The notes: generated by a model not told the origin, from the sequence alone. A stretch of 29,493 nt of DNA from Methanothrix harundinacea (GCA_002506535.1 DAXT01000007.1:1-29493); one strand, 5' to 3'; counted from the stretch's first letter, positions 21,040-29,403 are shown. Made by a program: numbers and translations.

Positions 21040-23193
21040 ATGCACTATAGACCACGAGACAAATTTCCGAACCTGCCGGCGAGGATCGCAGACCTCGGCG
21101 ATCTCGCCTACAACCTCTGGTGGACCTGGCACCCCGAGGGAAGGGAGCTCTTCATAATGCTGGGGGGTCGGGCCGCCTGGAGCAGAAGCGGCCATAACCC
21201 CGTTAAGATGATGCACGAGCTCGACGATAGCCACCTGCAGCTCGCCTCCCTCGACCCTCGGTTCCTCAGGCATTACGACGCCGTCATGGCGAGGTTCTTG
21301 GGGGATATGGACCCCGCAGGGGGATGGTTTCATTCCGAGATCGCAGATCCCCGGGAGCATAGTATCGCCTACTTCTCCGCCGAGTACGGCCTCCACCACG
21401 CCCTTCCCGTCTACGCCGGGGGGCTTGGCTTTCTCGCCGGAGACTACCTGAAGGAATCCAGCGACCTCGGGTTTCCCTCCGTCGGGGTCGGCTTCATGTA
21501 TCCTGAGGGGTACCTCCTCCAGAGGATCACCCCCGACGGCTGGCAGGCCGGGGCCTGCGAGAGGCTCGACAGGGAGAACGCCCCGGTCCGGAGGCTCCGG
21601 GACGACGACGGCAACCCCCTCCTGGTGGATATCCCCCTCCTCGACTCCCAGATCTACGTCGAGGTCTGGAAGGTCCAGGTGGGAAGGACCGACCTCTACC
21701 TGATGGACACCGCCGTCGATGCCAACGACCCCTGGGACAGGTCGATATCAGACCGCCTCTACACCGGCGACCCCGAACAGAGGCTTAGGCAGGAGATCGT
21801 CCTCGGCATAGGCGGGGTCAGGATACTGAAGGCGATGGGGATCGAGCCCTGCGTCCTCCACCTCAACGAGGGGCACCCCGCCTTCGCCATCCTCGAGAGG
21901 ATCAGGGGGAAGGTGGAGGGGGGGATGACCCTTCTGGAGGCGGAAGAGCATATCAGGAAGACGACGGTCTTCACCACCCACACCCCCGTCCCCGCAGGCC
22001 ACGACAAGTTCTCCTTCCCCCTGATGGAGAAGTACTTCGATTCTTACATCCGGAAGATCGGTATGAACCAGGGGGAGTTCTTCCAGCTGGGGATAGATCC
22101 CCGGGACCCCGCCAGCGGCTTCAACATGACCGCCTTCGCCCTGAGGATGTGCGATCATCGAAACTGCGTCAGCAGACGCCACCTTGAAGTCACCAGGGAG
22201 ATGTGGCGCCACCTCTGGCCCGACCTCGCCGAAGAGGAGATCCCGATAGATTACGTCACCAACGGGATCCACGTCCCCACCTGGATCGACCGGAGGCTCG
22301 GCAACGTCACCTTCATCAAGTACCTCGGCCGCGACTGGCTCGAAAAGCACGACAAAGCCTCCATCTGGGAGCTGATCGACGAGATCCCCGACAACGTCCT
22401 CTGGCGGCAGCACGCCAGGATGAAGAGGTCCCTCATAAACAAGATAAAAGACAGGGCGAGGGATAAGTGGAGAGACCCCGAGTCCGACTCCAGGACGATT
22501 ATGGCCTTTGGAACCCTCCTCGACCCCCAGACCCTCACCCTCGGCTTTGCCAGAAGGTTCGCCTCCTACAAGAGGGCGACACTCCTCCTCCGGGACTATG
22601 ATAGGCTCAGAAAGATCCTCACAGACCCCCAGAGGCCTGTACAGATAATCTTTGCCGGGAAGGCCCACCCCGACGACCAGCAGTCGAAGCTGATCCTGCA
22701 GCAGGTCTATAACGCCGCCGCCGACAAGGGCTTCCAGGGGAGGATCGCCTTCGTCGAGGACTACGACCAGTACCTCGCCCAGTATCTCGTCCACGGCGTA
22801 GACGTCTGGGTGAACAACCCGAGGCCTCCCATGGAGGCGTCGGGGACGAGCGGGATGAAAGCCTCCCTCAACGGCGTCCCTCAGCTCAGCGTCTTCGACG
22901 GATGGTGGTCTGAGGGCTACAACGGCGAGAACGGATGGGGTTTCGAGGGGGCCGAGGGGGACGATAAAGACGACAGAGACGCAGCATCGATATACGAGAT
23001 CCTGGAGAAAGAGGTGGTTCCCCTCTATTACAGGGTCGACGACGAAGGAGTTCCCAGGGGCTGGGTCAAGCTGATGAAAGAGGCGATCAGGGTGACGGGA
23101 CCTAACTTCACCTCCAGAAGGATGGTCAAAGAGTACACGGAGAAGTTCTACAGACCCGCCCTGGAAGAGACGGCGGCGCGAAAAGCCCCCTAG
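21040..23193 (+). CDS. glgP: Alpha-glucan (glycogen/maltodextrin) phosphorylase
   Basis: A 717-residue GT35-family phosphorylase of the shorter archaeal/bacterial type, which releases glucose 1-phosphate from alpha-1,4-glucans using phosphate and PLP. Motifs: an N-terminal AYNLWWTWHPEG domain, AYFSAEYGLHHALPVYAGGLG, HLNEGHPAFAILE, TTHTPVPAGHDKF, GFARRFASYKRATLLL, and the PLP-Lys site EASGTSGMKASLNG with the Lys at about 610. Length is that of the alpha-glucan phosphorylase subfamily rather than the roughly 830-residue glycogen phosphorylases. Start 21040 follows GGAGAGATC. The gene implies storage-polysaccharide turnover; no glycogen synthase is in the window. Confidence 0.93.
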   Translation: MHYRPRDKFPNLPARIADLGDLAYNLWWTWHPEGRELFIMLGGRAAWSRSGHNPVKMMHELDDSHLQLASLDPRFLRHYDAVMARFLGDMDPAGGWFHSEIADPREHSIAYFSAEYGLHHALPVYAGGLGFLAGDYLKESSDLGFPSVGVGFMYPEGYLLQRITPDGWQAGACERLDRENAPVRRLRDDDGNPLLVDIPLLDSQIYVEVWKVQVGRTDLYLMDTAVDANDPWDRSISDRLYTGDPEQRLRQEIVLGIGGVRILKAMGIEPCVLHLNEGHPAFAILERIRGKVEGGMTLLEAEEHIRKTTVFTTHTPVPAGHDKFSFPLMEKYFDSYIRKIGMNQGEFFQLGIDPRDPASGFNMTAFALRMCDHRNCVSRRHLEVTREMWRHLWPDLAEEEIPIDYVTNGIHVPTWIDRRLGNVTFIKYLGRDWLEKHDKASIWELIDEIPDNVLWRQHARMKRSLINKIKDRARDKWRDPESDSRTIMAFGTLLDPQTLTLGFARRFASYKRATLLLRDYDRLRKILTDPQRPVQIIFAGKAHPDDQQSKLILQQVYNAAADKGFQGRIAFVEDYDQYLAQYLVHGVDVWVNNPRPPMEASGTSGMKASLNGVPQLSVFDGWWSEGYNGENGWGFEGAEGDDKDDRDAASIYEILEKEVVPLYYRVDDEGVPRGWVKLMKEAIRVTGPNFTSRRMVKEYTEKFYRPALEETAARKAP

Positions 23194-23206
23194 AGGGACT
23201 CACAAC

Positions 23207-23260
23207 CCGCCATTATCCTCAGGATAAACGGCGGCTAGGGATTAGAAAGTATGTTAAAAA
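23207..23260. terminator. Hairpin and T-run between convergent glgP and thermosome genes
   Basis: An inverted repeat CCGCC/GGCGG flanks TTATCCTCAGGATAA (23213-23227), directly after glgP. For the opposite transcript a run of six T (23255-23260 on the minus strand) follows the thermosome stop by about 15 bases. Confidence 0.6.
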
Positions 23261-23274
23261 AGGATGGGAGGGGC

Positions 23275-24906
23275 TCAGAAGTCCTCTCCCATGTCGCCCA
23301 TTCCTCCGGGCATGCCGCCCTCGCCGCCGGGCCCGCCGGACTTTGAGGCGATGACGTCATCGATCCTGAGGATCATCACCGCCGCCTCCGTGGCGGAGTT
23401 GATCGCCTGGGTCTTTACCCTCATCGGCTCGACTACGCCCTTTCCTTCCATGTCTATGGGGCCGCCGGTATCCATGTCGAGGCCCGCGGTCTTTACCCCC
23501 TTCTCGTGGCTGCTTCGGAGGGATACGAGGGTGTCGATCTGGTCGAATCCTGCGTTCTCGGCCAGGGTCTTGGGTATGATCTCCAGCGCCTCGGCGAAGG
23601 CCTCGATGGCCAGCTGCTCTCTTCCGCCGACGGTGGCCGCAAACTCCCTCAGCCTCAGGGCCAGCTCGATCTCGGGAGCGCCGCCGCCGGGCATCAAGAG
23701 GCCGTCCTCCAGGGCTACGCCGACGACCCTGAGGGCGTCTTCCATGCCTCTGTCCAGCTCGTCGACGACGTGCTCGGTCCCTCCCCTGAGGATGATGGAG
23801 ACGGACTTGGGGTTGTCGCACTCCACAACGAAGGTCATATCGTCGCCTGCGATCTTCTTCTCCTCCACGAGGCCGGCGTGGCCGAGCTCGCTCTCCGTCA
23901 GGTCGTGGATGCTGGTGACGATCCTGCCTCCGGTGGCCCGGGCGAGCTTCTCCATGTCGCTCTTCTTTATCCTGCGGATGGTGTAGACCCCGGCCTTGGC
24001 GAGGAAGTGCTGGGCCAGGTCGTCGATCCCCTTCTGGCAGAAGACGACGTTGGCGCCGGTGCTGACGATCTTGTTGACCATGTCCTTCAGCATCGTCTCT
24101 TCCTGGTCCAGGAAGGCCTGGAGCTGGTCGGGAGAGGTGATCTCGATCTTGGCGTCGACCTCGGTCTTCTCGATCTCGATGGCGGAATTCAGGAGGGCGA
24201 TCTTGGCGTCCTTGACCTTCTTTGGCATGTTGGGGTGGAGCCGCTCCTTGTCGATGACCATGCCGTATACCAGCTCAGAGTTGGTGACGCTGCCGCCGAC
24301 CTTCTTCTCGACGGTGATGTTGTCGACGTCCACGGTCCCGTCCTCATCCATTATCGCCTTGACCGCCTTCACCGACAGCTCTGCCAGCTCGTCTCTGGCG
24401 ATACCAGACCCCTTCCCGGTCATGGCCGTGATGGCGATTTTTTTCAAGAGCAGATCATCATCGTGCGAGACCTTTATCGCCATATCCTTGAGGACACCCA
24501 TGGCCCTGTCCGCCGCAGCCCTGTAGCCGGCGGCTATGACCGTTGGATGGATCTCCTGGTCCAGGAGCTCTTCGGCCTTCTTGAGGAGCTCCCCCGCCAG
24601 GACGACCGCGGTGGTGGTGCCGTCGCCGACCTCGTCGTCCTGGGTCTTGGCTATCTCGACCATCATCTTGGCGGCCGGGTGCTCGATGTCCATCTCCTTG
24701 AGGATGGTTACACCATCGTTGGTTATGACCACGTCTCCCAGGGTGTCGACGAGCATCTTGTCCATCCCCTTGGGGCCGAGGGTGGTCCTGACAGCCGTCG
24801 CCACCGCCTTCGCGGCCATAATATTCGACTTCTGCGCCTCACGGCCGGCGGTCCTCTGACTGCCCTCTCTGAGTATGAGTACGGGGGTTCCCCCCAATCC
24901 TGCCAT
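23275..24906 (-). CDS. thsA: Thermosome subunit (group II chaperonin)
   Basis: A 543-residue subunit of the archaeal thermosome, an ATP-driven ring that folds cytosolic proteins. Seen: RTTLGPKGMDKMLVD and ITNDGVTILKEM near the N-terminus, the ATPase loop GDGTTTAVVLAGELL, an apical domain without GroES features, and GGGAPEIELALRLREFA in the C-terminal equatorial domain. It ends with the usual Gly/Met-rich tail (GGEGGMPGGMGDMGEDF). The start at 24906 has GGAGG upstream. Archaeal genomes often carry two or more paralogues; which one this is cannot be told here. A TTTAAA box about 41 bases upstream is a likely promoter. Confidence 0.95.
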   Translation of the reverse strand: MAGLGGTPVLILREGSQRTAGREAQKSNIMAAKAVATAVRTTLGPKGMDKMLVDTLGDVVITNDGVTILKEMDIEHPAAKMMVEIAKTQDDEVGDGTTTAVVLAGELLKKAEELLDQEIHPTVIAAGYRAAADRAMGVLKDMAIKVSHDDDLLLKKIAITAMTGKGSGIARDELAELSVKAVKAIMDEDGTVDVDNITVEKKVGGSVTNSELVYGMVIDKERLHPNMPKKVKDAKIALLNSAIEIEKTEVDAKIEITSPDQLQAFLDQEETMLKDMVNKIVSTGANVVFCQKGIDDLAQHFLAKAGVYTIRRIKKSDMEKLARATGGRIVTSIHDLTESELGHAGLVEEKKIAGDDMTFVVECDNPKSVSIILRGGTEHVVDELDRGMEDALRVVGVALEDGLLMPGGGAPEIELALRLREFAATVGGREQLAIEAFAEALEIIPKTLAENAGFDQIDTLVSLRSSHEKGVKTAGLDMDTGGPIDMEGKGVVEPMRVKTQAINSATEAAVMILRIDDVIASKSGGPGGEGGMPGGMGDMGEDF

Positions 24907-24946
24907 CTATTTTCTTCCTCCATTCGAGCTGATGGCTTGGGAGGTG

Positions 24947-24962
24947 TTTAAACTTCTATATG
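24947..24962 (-). promoter_or_regulatory. Probable promoter of the thermosome gene
   Basis: On the minus strand TATAGAAGTTTAAAC gives a TATA box (TTTAAA) about 41-46 bases before the start codon. No clear heat-shock regulator palindrome is visible beside it. Confidence 0.45.
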
Positions 24963-25132
24963 AACGTTTCGGGAATCCGGGGCAGGAAGAATGCCTTCCC
25001 AAAGAGGGAGACGCCATCGAAATGAAGGGGGGTGAGGCTGCAGCTCCGGTCCGATCTCTGACCAGGGATCGCAGGAGGCGCCTCCCTGGATTCGATAACG
25101 AGGAGTCGGCCGCGGCGAGGCTGGCTGCAAAC

Positions 25133-25142
25133 TTATATATAT
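25133..25142 (+). promoter_or_regulatory. Strong TATA box of spt5, implying a leaderless transcript
   Basis: TTATATATAT is centred about 30 bases before the ATG at 25167. With standard archaeal spacing of about 25-27 bases the transcript would start within a few bases of the ATG, and no Shine-Dalgarno sequence is present. Confidence 0.7.
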
Positions 25143-25166
25143 CCGGTTCGACTGTCTTCCGTCAGA

Positions 25167-25628
25167 ATGGCCGAGACCAGCATATTTGTAGTGAAGACCA
25201 CAGCAAATCAGGAACGTTCCGTGGCGAACCTCATCGCCCAGTTGGCCCGTAAAGAGAAGTACGACATAACGGCGCTCCTAGTCCCCGACGTCCTGAAGGG
25301 ATACGTCCTGGTGGAAGCGAAAGCTCCGGAGATCGTCGAGGAGGCGATACAGGGTGTACCCCACGCTCGTTCTGTGATCAGGGGAGCGTCCAGCTTCGGT
25401 GAGGTCGAGCATTTTCTAACGCCGAAACCGGCGGTGGTAGGCATCAACGAAGGTTCCATAGTGGAGCTGATCTCGGGACCTTTCAAGGGCGAGATGGCCA
25501 GGGTCAAGAGGGTAGACATCGGAAAAGAGGAGATCACAGTAGAGCTCTTCGAGGCGATGGTGCCCATCCCCATAACTGTGAGGGGTGACCACGTCCGCGT
25601 GCTCAGCAAAGATGAGATTCAGAGGTGA
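25167..25628 (+). CDS. spt5: Transcription elongation factor Spt5 (archaeal NusG homologue)
   Basis: A 153-residue Spt5 with an N-terminal NGN domain (IFVVKTTANQERSVANLIAQ; KGYVLVEA about residues 44-52) and a C-terminal KOW domain (SIVELISGPFKGEMARVKRVD). With Spt4 it clamps RNA polymerase on DNA and raises processivity; its KOW can contact the ribosome. It is the first gene of the ribosomal-protein cluster. Start ATG 25167 has no ribosome site and stands about 30 bases after a strong TATA box. Its stop overlaps a GTG codon near the rpl11 start. The secE gene that usually precedes spt5 in archaea was not found. Confidence 0.93.
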   Translation: MAETSIFVVKTTANQERSVANLIAQLARKEKYDITALLVPDVLKGYVLVEAKAPEIVEEAIQGVPHARSVIRGASSFGEVEHFLTPKPAVVGINEGSIVELISGPFKGEMARVKRVDIGKEEITVELFEAMVPIPITVRGDHVRVLSKDEIQR

Positions 25629-25633
25629 ATTTC

Positions 25634-26104
25634 TTGGCCAATTTTGTAGAAGTGTTGGTACCTGGTGGAAAGGCCAGCGCAGGACCCCCCCTGGGCCCCG
25701 CACTAGGACCTCTAGGCGTTAACGTCGCAGAAGTTGTAAAGAAGATAAATGAGGCGACAGCAGATCTGAACGGGATGCAGGTCCCGGTCAAGGTCACGGT
25801 GAAGAGCAGGACCGAATACCAGGTAGATGTGGGAACTCCCCCGACCTCGGCTCTGGTCCTAAAAGAGGCGGGGCTGGAGAAGGGCTCCGGCAACGCTCTC
25901 CAGGCTGTCGGGAATCTGACCATGGATCAGGTTGTAAAGGTCGCGGGGATCAAAAAGAACAACCTTCTTTCCGTCTCCCTGAAGGGGGCTGCCAAAGAGG
26001 TCATAGGGACCTGCGGGACCATGGGGATCACCGTCGAGGGGATGCCCCGGAAGGAAGCCCAGGCGGCGGTCGATGAGGGAAGGTTCGATGACCTCTTTGC
26101 ATAG
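25634..26104 (+). CDS. rpl11: Ribosomal protein L11
   Basis: A 156-residue L11, part of the ribosomal GTPase-associated centre. The N-terminus ANFVEVLVPGGKASAGPPLGP is the classical L11 signature that carries the flexible Pro-rich segment; KVAGIKKNNLLS and GTCGTMGITVEG mark the C-terminal RNA-binding domain. The TTG at 25634 is chosen over GTG 25625 because it gives the family's standard start (MANFVEVL) and is preceded by GAGGTGA at about 6 bases; the ribosome site lies in the end of spt5. Cotranscribed with spt5. A 94-base gap to rpl1 contains a separate promoter-like box. Confidence 0.93.
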   Translation: MANFVEVLVPGGKASAGPPLGPALGPLGVNVAEVVKKINEATADLNGMQVPVKVTVKSRTEYQVDVGTPPTSALVLKEAGLEKGSGNALQAVGNLTMDQVVKVAGIKKNNLLSVSLKGAAKEVIGTCGTMGITVEGMPRKEAQAAVDEGRFDDLFA

Positions 26105-26106
26105 AC

Positions 26107-26122
26107 GAAAACTTATTATAGA
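26107..26122 (+). promoter_or_regulatory. Possible internal promoter for rpl1-rpl10-rpl12
   Basis: CGAAAACTTATTATAG resembles a BRE followed by a TATA box, placed in the L11-L1 gap about 80 bases before the rpl1 ATG. A transcript from it would start near 26143 and contain the hairpin at 26160-26189. Confidence 0.45.
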
Positions 26123-26159
26123 GGATTGCAGACGGGATTTGGACTCTCTTTTTGAGACG

Positions 26160-26192
26160 CCGTAGTAGACCGCAAGTCGTGGACTACGGAGG
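26160..26192 (+). promoter_or_regulatory. Hairpin overlapping the rpl1 ribosome site, candidate L1 binding target
   Basis: Outer stem CCGTAGT (26160-26166) with ACTACGG (26183-26189), then an asymmetric internal loop (A on one side, GTGG on the other), then GAC/GTC with a CGCAA loop. The Shine-Dalgarno GGAGG (26188-26192) begins inside the outer stem. L1 represses its own operon in Methanococcus vannielii by binding a stem with an asymmetric internal loop in its mRNA. Confidence 0.5.
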
Positions 26193-26198
26193 ATTGAG

Positions 26199-26837
26199 AT
26201 GAACAAGACGATAGAGGAAGCCGTCAGAAAGGCGATATCCGAGGCCCCCGAGAGGAGGTTCAACGAGAGCGTCGATCTGGCGATCAACTTGCAGAACATC
26301 GACATGAGCCTGCCTGCCAACAGGGTGGATGAGGAGATAATTCTGCCCCACGGCAGCGGCAGATCTGCAAAGATAGCGGTATTCGCGAGCGGCGAGACCG
26401 CCCTTCTGGCTCAGCGCGCCGGCGCGGATCTGGTAATCTCTCCAGACGAGCTATCGGAGCTGGGCGACGACAAGAAGCGAGCGAGAAAGATCGCTGACGA
26501 GTACACCTATTTCATCGCAGAGACGAGCTTCATGCCGACGATAGGCAAGAAGCTGGGTCCCATCCTGGGAAAGAGGGGAAAGATGCCGATGCCGCTGCCC
26601 CCCAACGTGGACGTCACCCCCATAATAAAGAGGCAGAGGAACCTGGTGAGGGTGAGGTCCCGTGACCGGCTCACCTTCCACATGGCGGTCGGCTCCAGGG
26701 ATATGGACATCCAGAAGATCGCTGAGAACGTAGAGACCGTCACGACCAAGCTGGAGCAGACCCTCAAGGACGGCAAGCAGAACCTGAAGTCCGTCTATGT
26801 GAAGACGACCATGGGTCCCTCGATAAAGGTGATTTGA
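26199..26837 (+). CDS. rpl1: Ribosomal protein L1
   Basis: A 212-residue L1, the mobile stalk protein at the exit site, and in methanogens a translational repressor of its own operon. Motifs: RRFNESVDLAINLQNIDM near the N-terminus, GKLGPILGKRGKMPMPLP-like segment GKKLGPILGKRGKMP (about 117-131), and the C-terminal VKTTMGPSIKV. Length is normal for archaeal L1. ATG 26199 has GGAGG about 6 bases upstream, partly within a hairpin. The stop lies one base before the rpl10 ATG. Confidence 0.95.
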   Translation: MNKTIEEAVRKAISEAPERRFNESVDLAINLQNIDMSLPANRVDEEIILPHGSGRSAKIAVFASGETALLAQRAGADLVISPDELSELGDDKKRARKIADEYTYFIAETSFMPTIGKKLGPILGKRGKMPMPLPPNVDVTPIIKRQRNLVRVRSRDRLTFHMAVGSRDMDIQKIAENVETVTTKLEQTLKDGKQNLKSVYVKTTMGPSIKVI

Positions 26838-26838
26838 A

Positions 26839-27816
26839 ATGTCCGTTCAGGCACGCCATACAGAGCACGTCCCGGAATGGAAGGTCCGAGAGGTAGAGGA
26901 TCTGGTGGAGAGGATACGCTCGTCACCCGTCGTGGGCCTTGTGGGCTTGACAGATATCCCCGCAAAGCAGATCCAGGATCTGCGGGCGGAGATGAGGGAT
27001 TTTGCCACCATAAAGATGGTCAGAAACAACATCTCCCGCCGGGCGATAGCGAAGTGCTCCGAAGACCTCCTGCCTCTGGCAGACGGTATCGAAGCCCAGA
27101 CGGCCTTCATCTTCACCGATATAAACCCCTTCAGGCTCGCCAAGTTGCTGGAGGAGAAGAAGAAGCCGATGCCGATAAAGGCCGGTGGAAAGGCCAACAG
27201 CGACATTGTCATCGAGAAGGGCGAGACCTCCTTCGCCCCTGGCCCCATGGTCGGAAAGCTCCAGGCCGCGGGAATTCCCGCAGCCATCAAGAGCGGCAAA
27301 GTGGTCATCAACGAGACGAAGGTCGTAGCTGAGGAGGGCGATACCGTTTCAGCCCAGCTCGCCGAAGTGCTGGCGATGATGGAGATATTCCCGAGGAATG
27401 TGGGGCTACAGCTCCGGGCGGTCTACGAAGGTGGCCTCGTATACAGGGCTGAAGATCTCACCATCGACGTCGATGGCATCATATCTCAGATGGGCAAGGC
27501 CTCAGCGCAGGCTCTCGGCCTGGCGCTCGAGATAGGCTACGCAAGCCCGACGACCATCAGTCCCCTCCTCCAGAGGGCGGCCTCGAAGGCCAGAAACCTG
27601 GTCCTCGATTGCGGGATACCCGTCCCCAGCATGATGGAGGCGCTCCTCGCAAAGGCGGCGGCTGATGCGAAGATGCTCAGGAGCCTCGCAGAAGGCGGCC
27701 CGGCAGCATCTCCGGCAGCGGCCCCGGCTGAGAAGACCGAAGAGAAGGCCGAAGAGGCCGATAAAGAAGAGACGGAAGAGGCCGGACTCGGCGGACTGTC
27801 TGCCCTGTTTGGTTGA
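26839..27816 (+). CDS. rpl10: Ribosomal protein L10 (P0)
   Basis: A 325-residue archaeal P0-type L10, base of the ribosomal stalk. N-terminal rRNA-binding domain (EHVPEWKVREVEDLVERI, KMVRNNISRRAI), the archaeal insertion domain, helical segments that bind L12 dimers (QALGLALEIGYASPTTISPL, NLVLDCGIPVPS), then a Glu/Ala-rich hinge and the conserved end GLGGLSALFG that contacts translation GTPases. Start ATG 26839 follows the rpl1 stop by one base; GGTGAT inside rpl1 serves as ribosome site. The tail matches that of L12 downstream. Confidence 0.95.
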   Translation: MSVQARHTEHVPEWKVREVEDLVERIRSSPVVGLVGLTDIPAKQIQDLRAEMRDFATIKMVRNNISRRAIAKCSEDLLPLADGIEAQTAFIFTDINPFRLAKLLEEKKKPMPIKAGGKANSDIVIEKGETSFAPGPMVGKLQAAGIPAAIKSGKVVINETKVVAEEGDTVSAQLAEVLAMMEIFPRNVGLQLRAVYEGGLVYRAEDLTIDVDGIISQMGKASAQALGLALEIGYASPTTISPLLQRAASKARNLVLDCGIPVPSMMEALLAKAAADAKMLRSLAEGGPAASPAAAPAEKTEEKAEEADKEETEEAGLGGLSALFG

Positions 27817-27839
27817 TCGAGAGAAAGAGGTGGATTAAG

Positions 27840-28145
27840 ATGGAATATGTATATGCAGCGTTAATGCTTCACAGCTCAGGTAAAGAGGTGTCCGAGGAGG
27901 GCATAAAGACCATACTCAGCGCGGTGGGCGTCGCCCCCGACGAGATCAGGATCAAGGCGCTCGTCTCCGCCCTGGAGGGCGTCGACATCGAGGACGTCCT
28001 ATCCAAGACGCCTTCCGTCGCCGTGGCGGCCGCCCCTGCAGCGGCAGCTTCCGCGGCTGTGGCAGCTCCGGCAGCAGAGGCTGAGGAAGATAAGGAAGAG
28101 GCTGAAGAGAGCGGGATCGAAGGTCTCGGCGCCCTCTTCGGCTGA
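27840..28145 (+). CDS. rpl12: Ribosomal protein L12 (P1)
   Basis: A 101-residue archaeal L12/P1. MEYVYAALMLHSSGKEVSEE begins the dimerisation domain, followed by an Ala-rich hinge (residues about 58-80), an acidic stretch, and the GLGALFG end shared with L10, which recruits elongation factors. ATG 27840 is chosen because the family starts with MEYVYAAL and GAGGTGG lies about 7 bases upstream; an ATG-like start at 27813 would overlap rpl10. Last gene of the cluster. Confidence 0.95.
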   Translation: MEYVYAALMLHSSGKEVSEEGIKTILSAVGVAPDEIRIKALVSALEGVDIEDVLSKTPSVAVAAAPAAAASAAVAAPAAEAEEDKEEAEESGIEGLGALFG

Positions 28146-28149
28146 AACC

Positions 28150-28195
28150 TTTTCTTCCATTCTCCCCTTTTTATGCATCTTTCCCTTCCGTTACC
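28150..28195 (+). terminator. Pyrimidine-rich terminator after rpl12
   Basis: Successive T-rich tracts (CCTTTTCTTCC, CCCCTTTTTATGC, CTTTCCC) begin a few bases after the rpl12 stop, as expected for factor-independent archaeal termination. No stable hairpin is seen. Confidence 0.5.
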
Positions 28196-28336
28196 CCTAT
28201 CGTCCCCCCGATCGTCCCGGGACATCTCCGACTATCGACGTCATTAAGGCCGCTTTCGAGATACCTCAAAATCAAAAGTTGACTGCCGAGCAGATCAGAA
28301 CTCGCGGGAGTCTTCCGCGCAAATTATGGTGATGGC

Positions 28337-29167
28337 ATGGAGTTATCTGAGAAACCGAGAGTATTCATATTGATGATGGGGGCTATAGCCCTCGCCGCCA
28401 TCCTCGCCCCCGTCGCCTTCGCCGGGGAGGGCGCATCGCCGGATCAAAAGAACGATGGAGACCTTCTATGGAACCTCCTCCAGGCGGAGGATGGTGTTAG
28501 CAAAACCCTCGCCGATATCGACAGGGCTCTTCTGGAGGCCGGCCTCGCCCTCTCTGACGGTGGGATCGAGGGTGAGAGAGCCCGGGAAGTTCTCGATCAG
28601 CTATCAGGCCTGGGTCCCTTTGTGGTCGACTGCATAACCATCGACCTCGACGGCATCATCGTGGAGGTGATGCCGGAGGAGTACCAGCACGTCCAGGGGA
28701 TGAATATAAGAGACCAGGAACATATCGAGCGGCTCCTCGCCACCAGAAGGCCCGCTGGCCTCGCCTACATAGAGAGCGTCGAGGGATTTCGTGCCATGGA
28801 CTTCGCCTCCCCGGTATTCGATGAGGTGGGAAGGCTCATCGGGGCGGTGACGGTCCTCGTCAACTCGACGGTCCTCTTCGGCGATGCTCTGGCTCCCCAT
28901 CAGCCTGAGGGCAGAGCCAAGATCTGGGCGATGACCCCCGACGGGACGATCATATACGATTCCGACGCCGACCAGATAGGAAGAAACACCTTCATCGATC
29001 CCCTATTCAGAGAGTTCCCTGACCTCTTGGCGGTGGCAGAGAGGGTCGAGATGGAGAGGTCTGGAAGGGGGGCCTACAGCATATTCGGGACGTCGAGGGA
29101 GGTCTACTGGACGACGATAGACCACCAGGGCAGCGAGATCAGGCTCCTTCTGAGCGTCGATGCATGA
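28337..29167 (+). CDS. Exported dCache-like sensor-domain protein without output domain
   Basis: A 276-residue protein with an N-terminal signal (hydrophobic residues about 9-28, ending PVAFAG) and an extracytoplasmic double-Cache-like region: a helical segment (about 45-90), the first PAS-like lobe (VVDCITIDLDGIIVEVMPEE, IRDQEHIERLLATRRPAGLAYI, FASPVFDEVGRLIGAVTVLVN) and a second lobe (IWAMTPDGTIIYDSDADQIGRNTF). Cache domains bind small ligands outside the cell. There is no second membrane helix, kinase, GGDEF or chemotaxis domain, so it is either a soluble binding protein or a partner of another sensor. Start 28337 has GGTGAT just upstream. It follows the ribosomal operon as an independent unit, but no convincing TATA box was seen. 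Confidence 0.8.
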   Translation: MELSEKPRVFILMMGAIALAAILAPVAFAGEGASPDQKNDGDLLWNLLQAEDGVSKTLADIDRALLEAGLALSDGGIEGERAREVLDQLSGLGPFVVDCITIDLDGIIVEVMPEEYQHVQGMNIRDQEHIERLLATRRPAGLAYIESVEGFRAMDFASPVFDEVGRLIGAVTVLVNSTVLFGDALAPHQPEGRAKIWAMTPDGTIIYDSDADQIGRNTFIDPLFREFPDLLAVAERVEMERSGRGAYSIFGTSREVYWTTIDHQGSEIRLLLSVDA

Positions 29168-29403
29168 AACGAGATGCGGAGGGCAACGTATGACCCTGCG
29201 GAGGACGAGACGGCCGACCGATCGCTAGCGACGTATCGCATATCTGAAAAAGAGATCTGAAGAGATGGGATGAGTCAGGCGGGAACTTGAGGAGAAGATG
29301 ACGCGGTCGACGGGACGGTCCGGCCGCCCGCCTTCCGCCATCCGCCATCGACTATAAGAGGTTCCCGTTCGCCTCATCGAGAAGATCGCGGGGGACGAGA
29401 TCT
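29168..29403. other. Intergenic region between convergent genes
   Basis: Contains C/G-rich stretches with several CCGCC repeats near 29325-29350 and a short distant inverted repeat CGGGAAC/GTTCCCG. No gene or terminator was clearly recognised. Confidence 0.4.

Noticed and set aside
21748..22794. 348-codon minus-strand open frame opposite glucan phosphorylase
   Set aside because: Antisense artefact; the plus strand has all phosphorylase motifs.
23506..24951. Long plus-strand open frame opposite the thermosome gene
   Set aside because: The minus strand is a clear full-length thermosome; in GC-rich genes the antisense frame often stays open. The antisense product has no recognisable motif.
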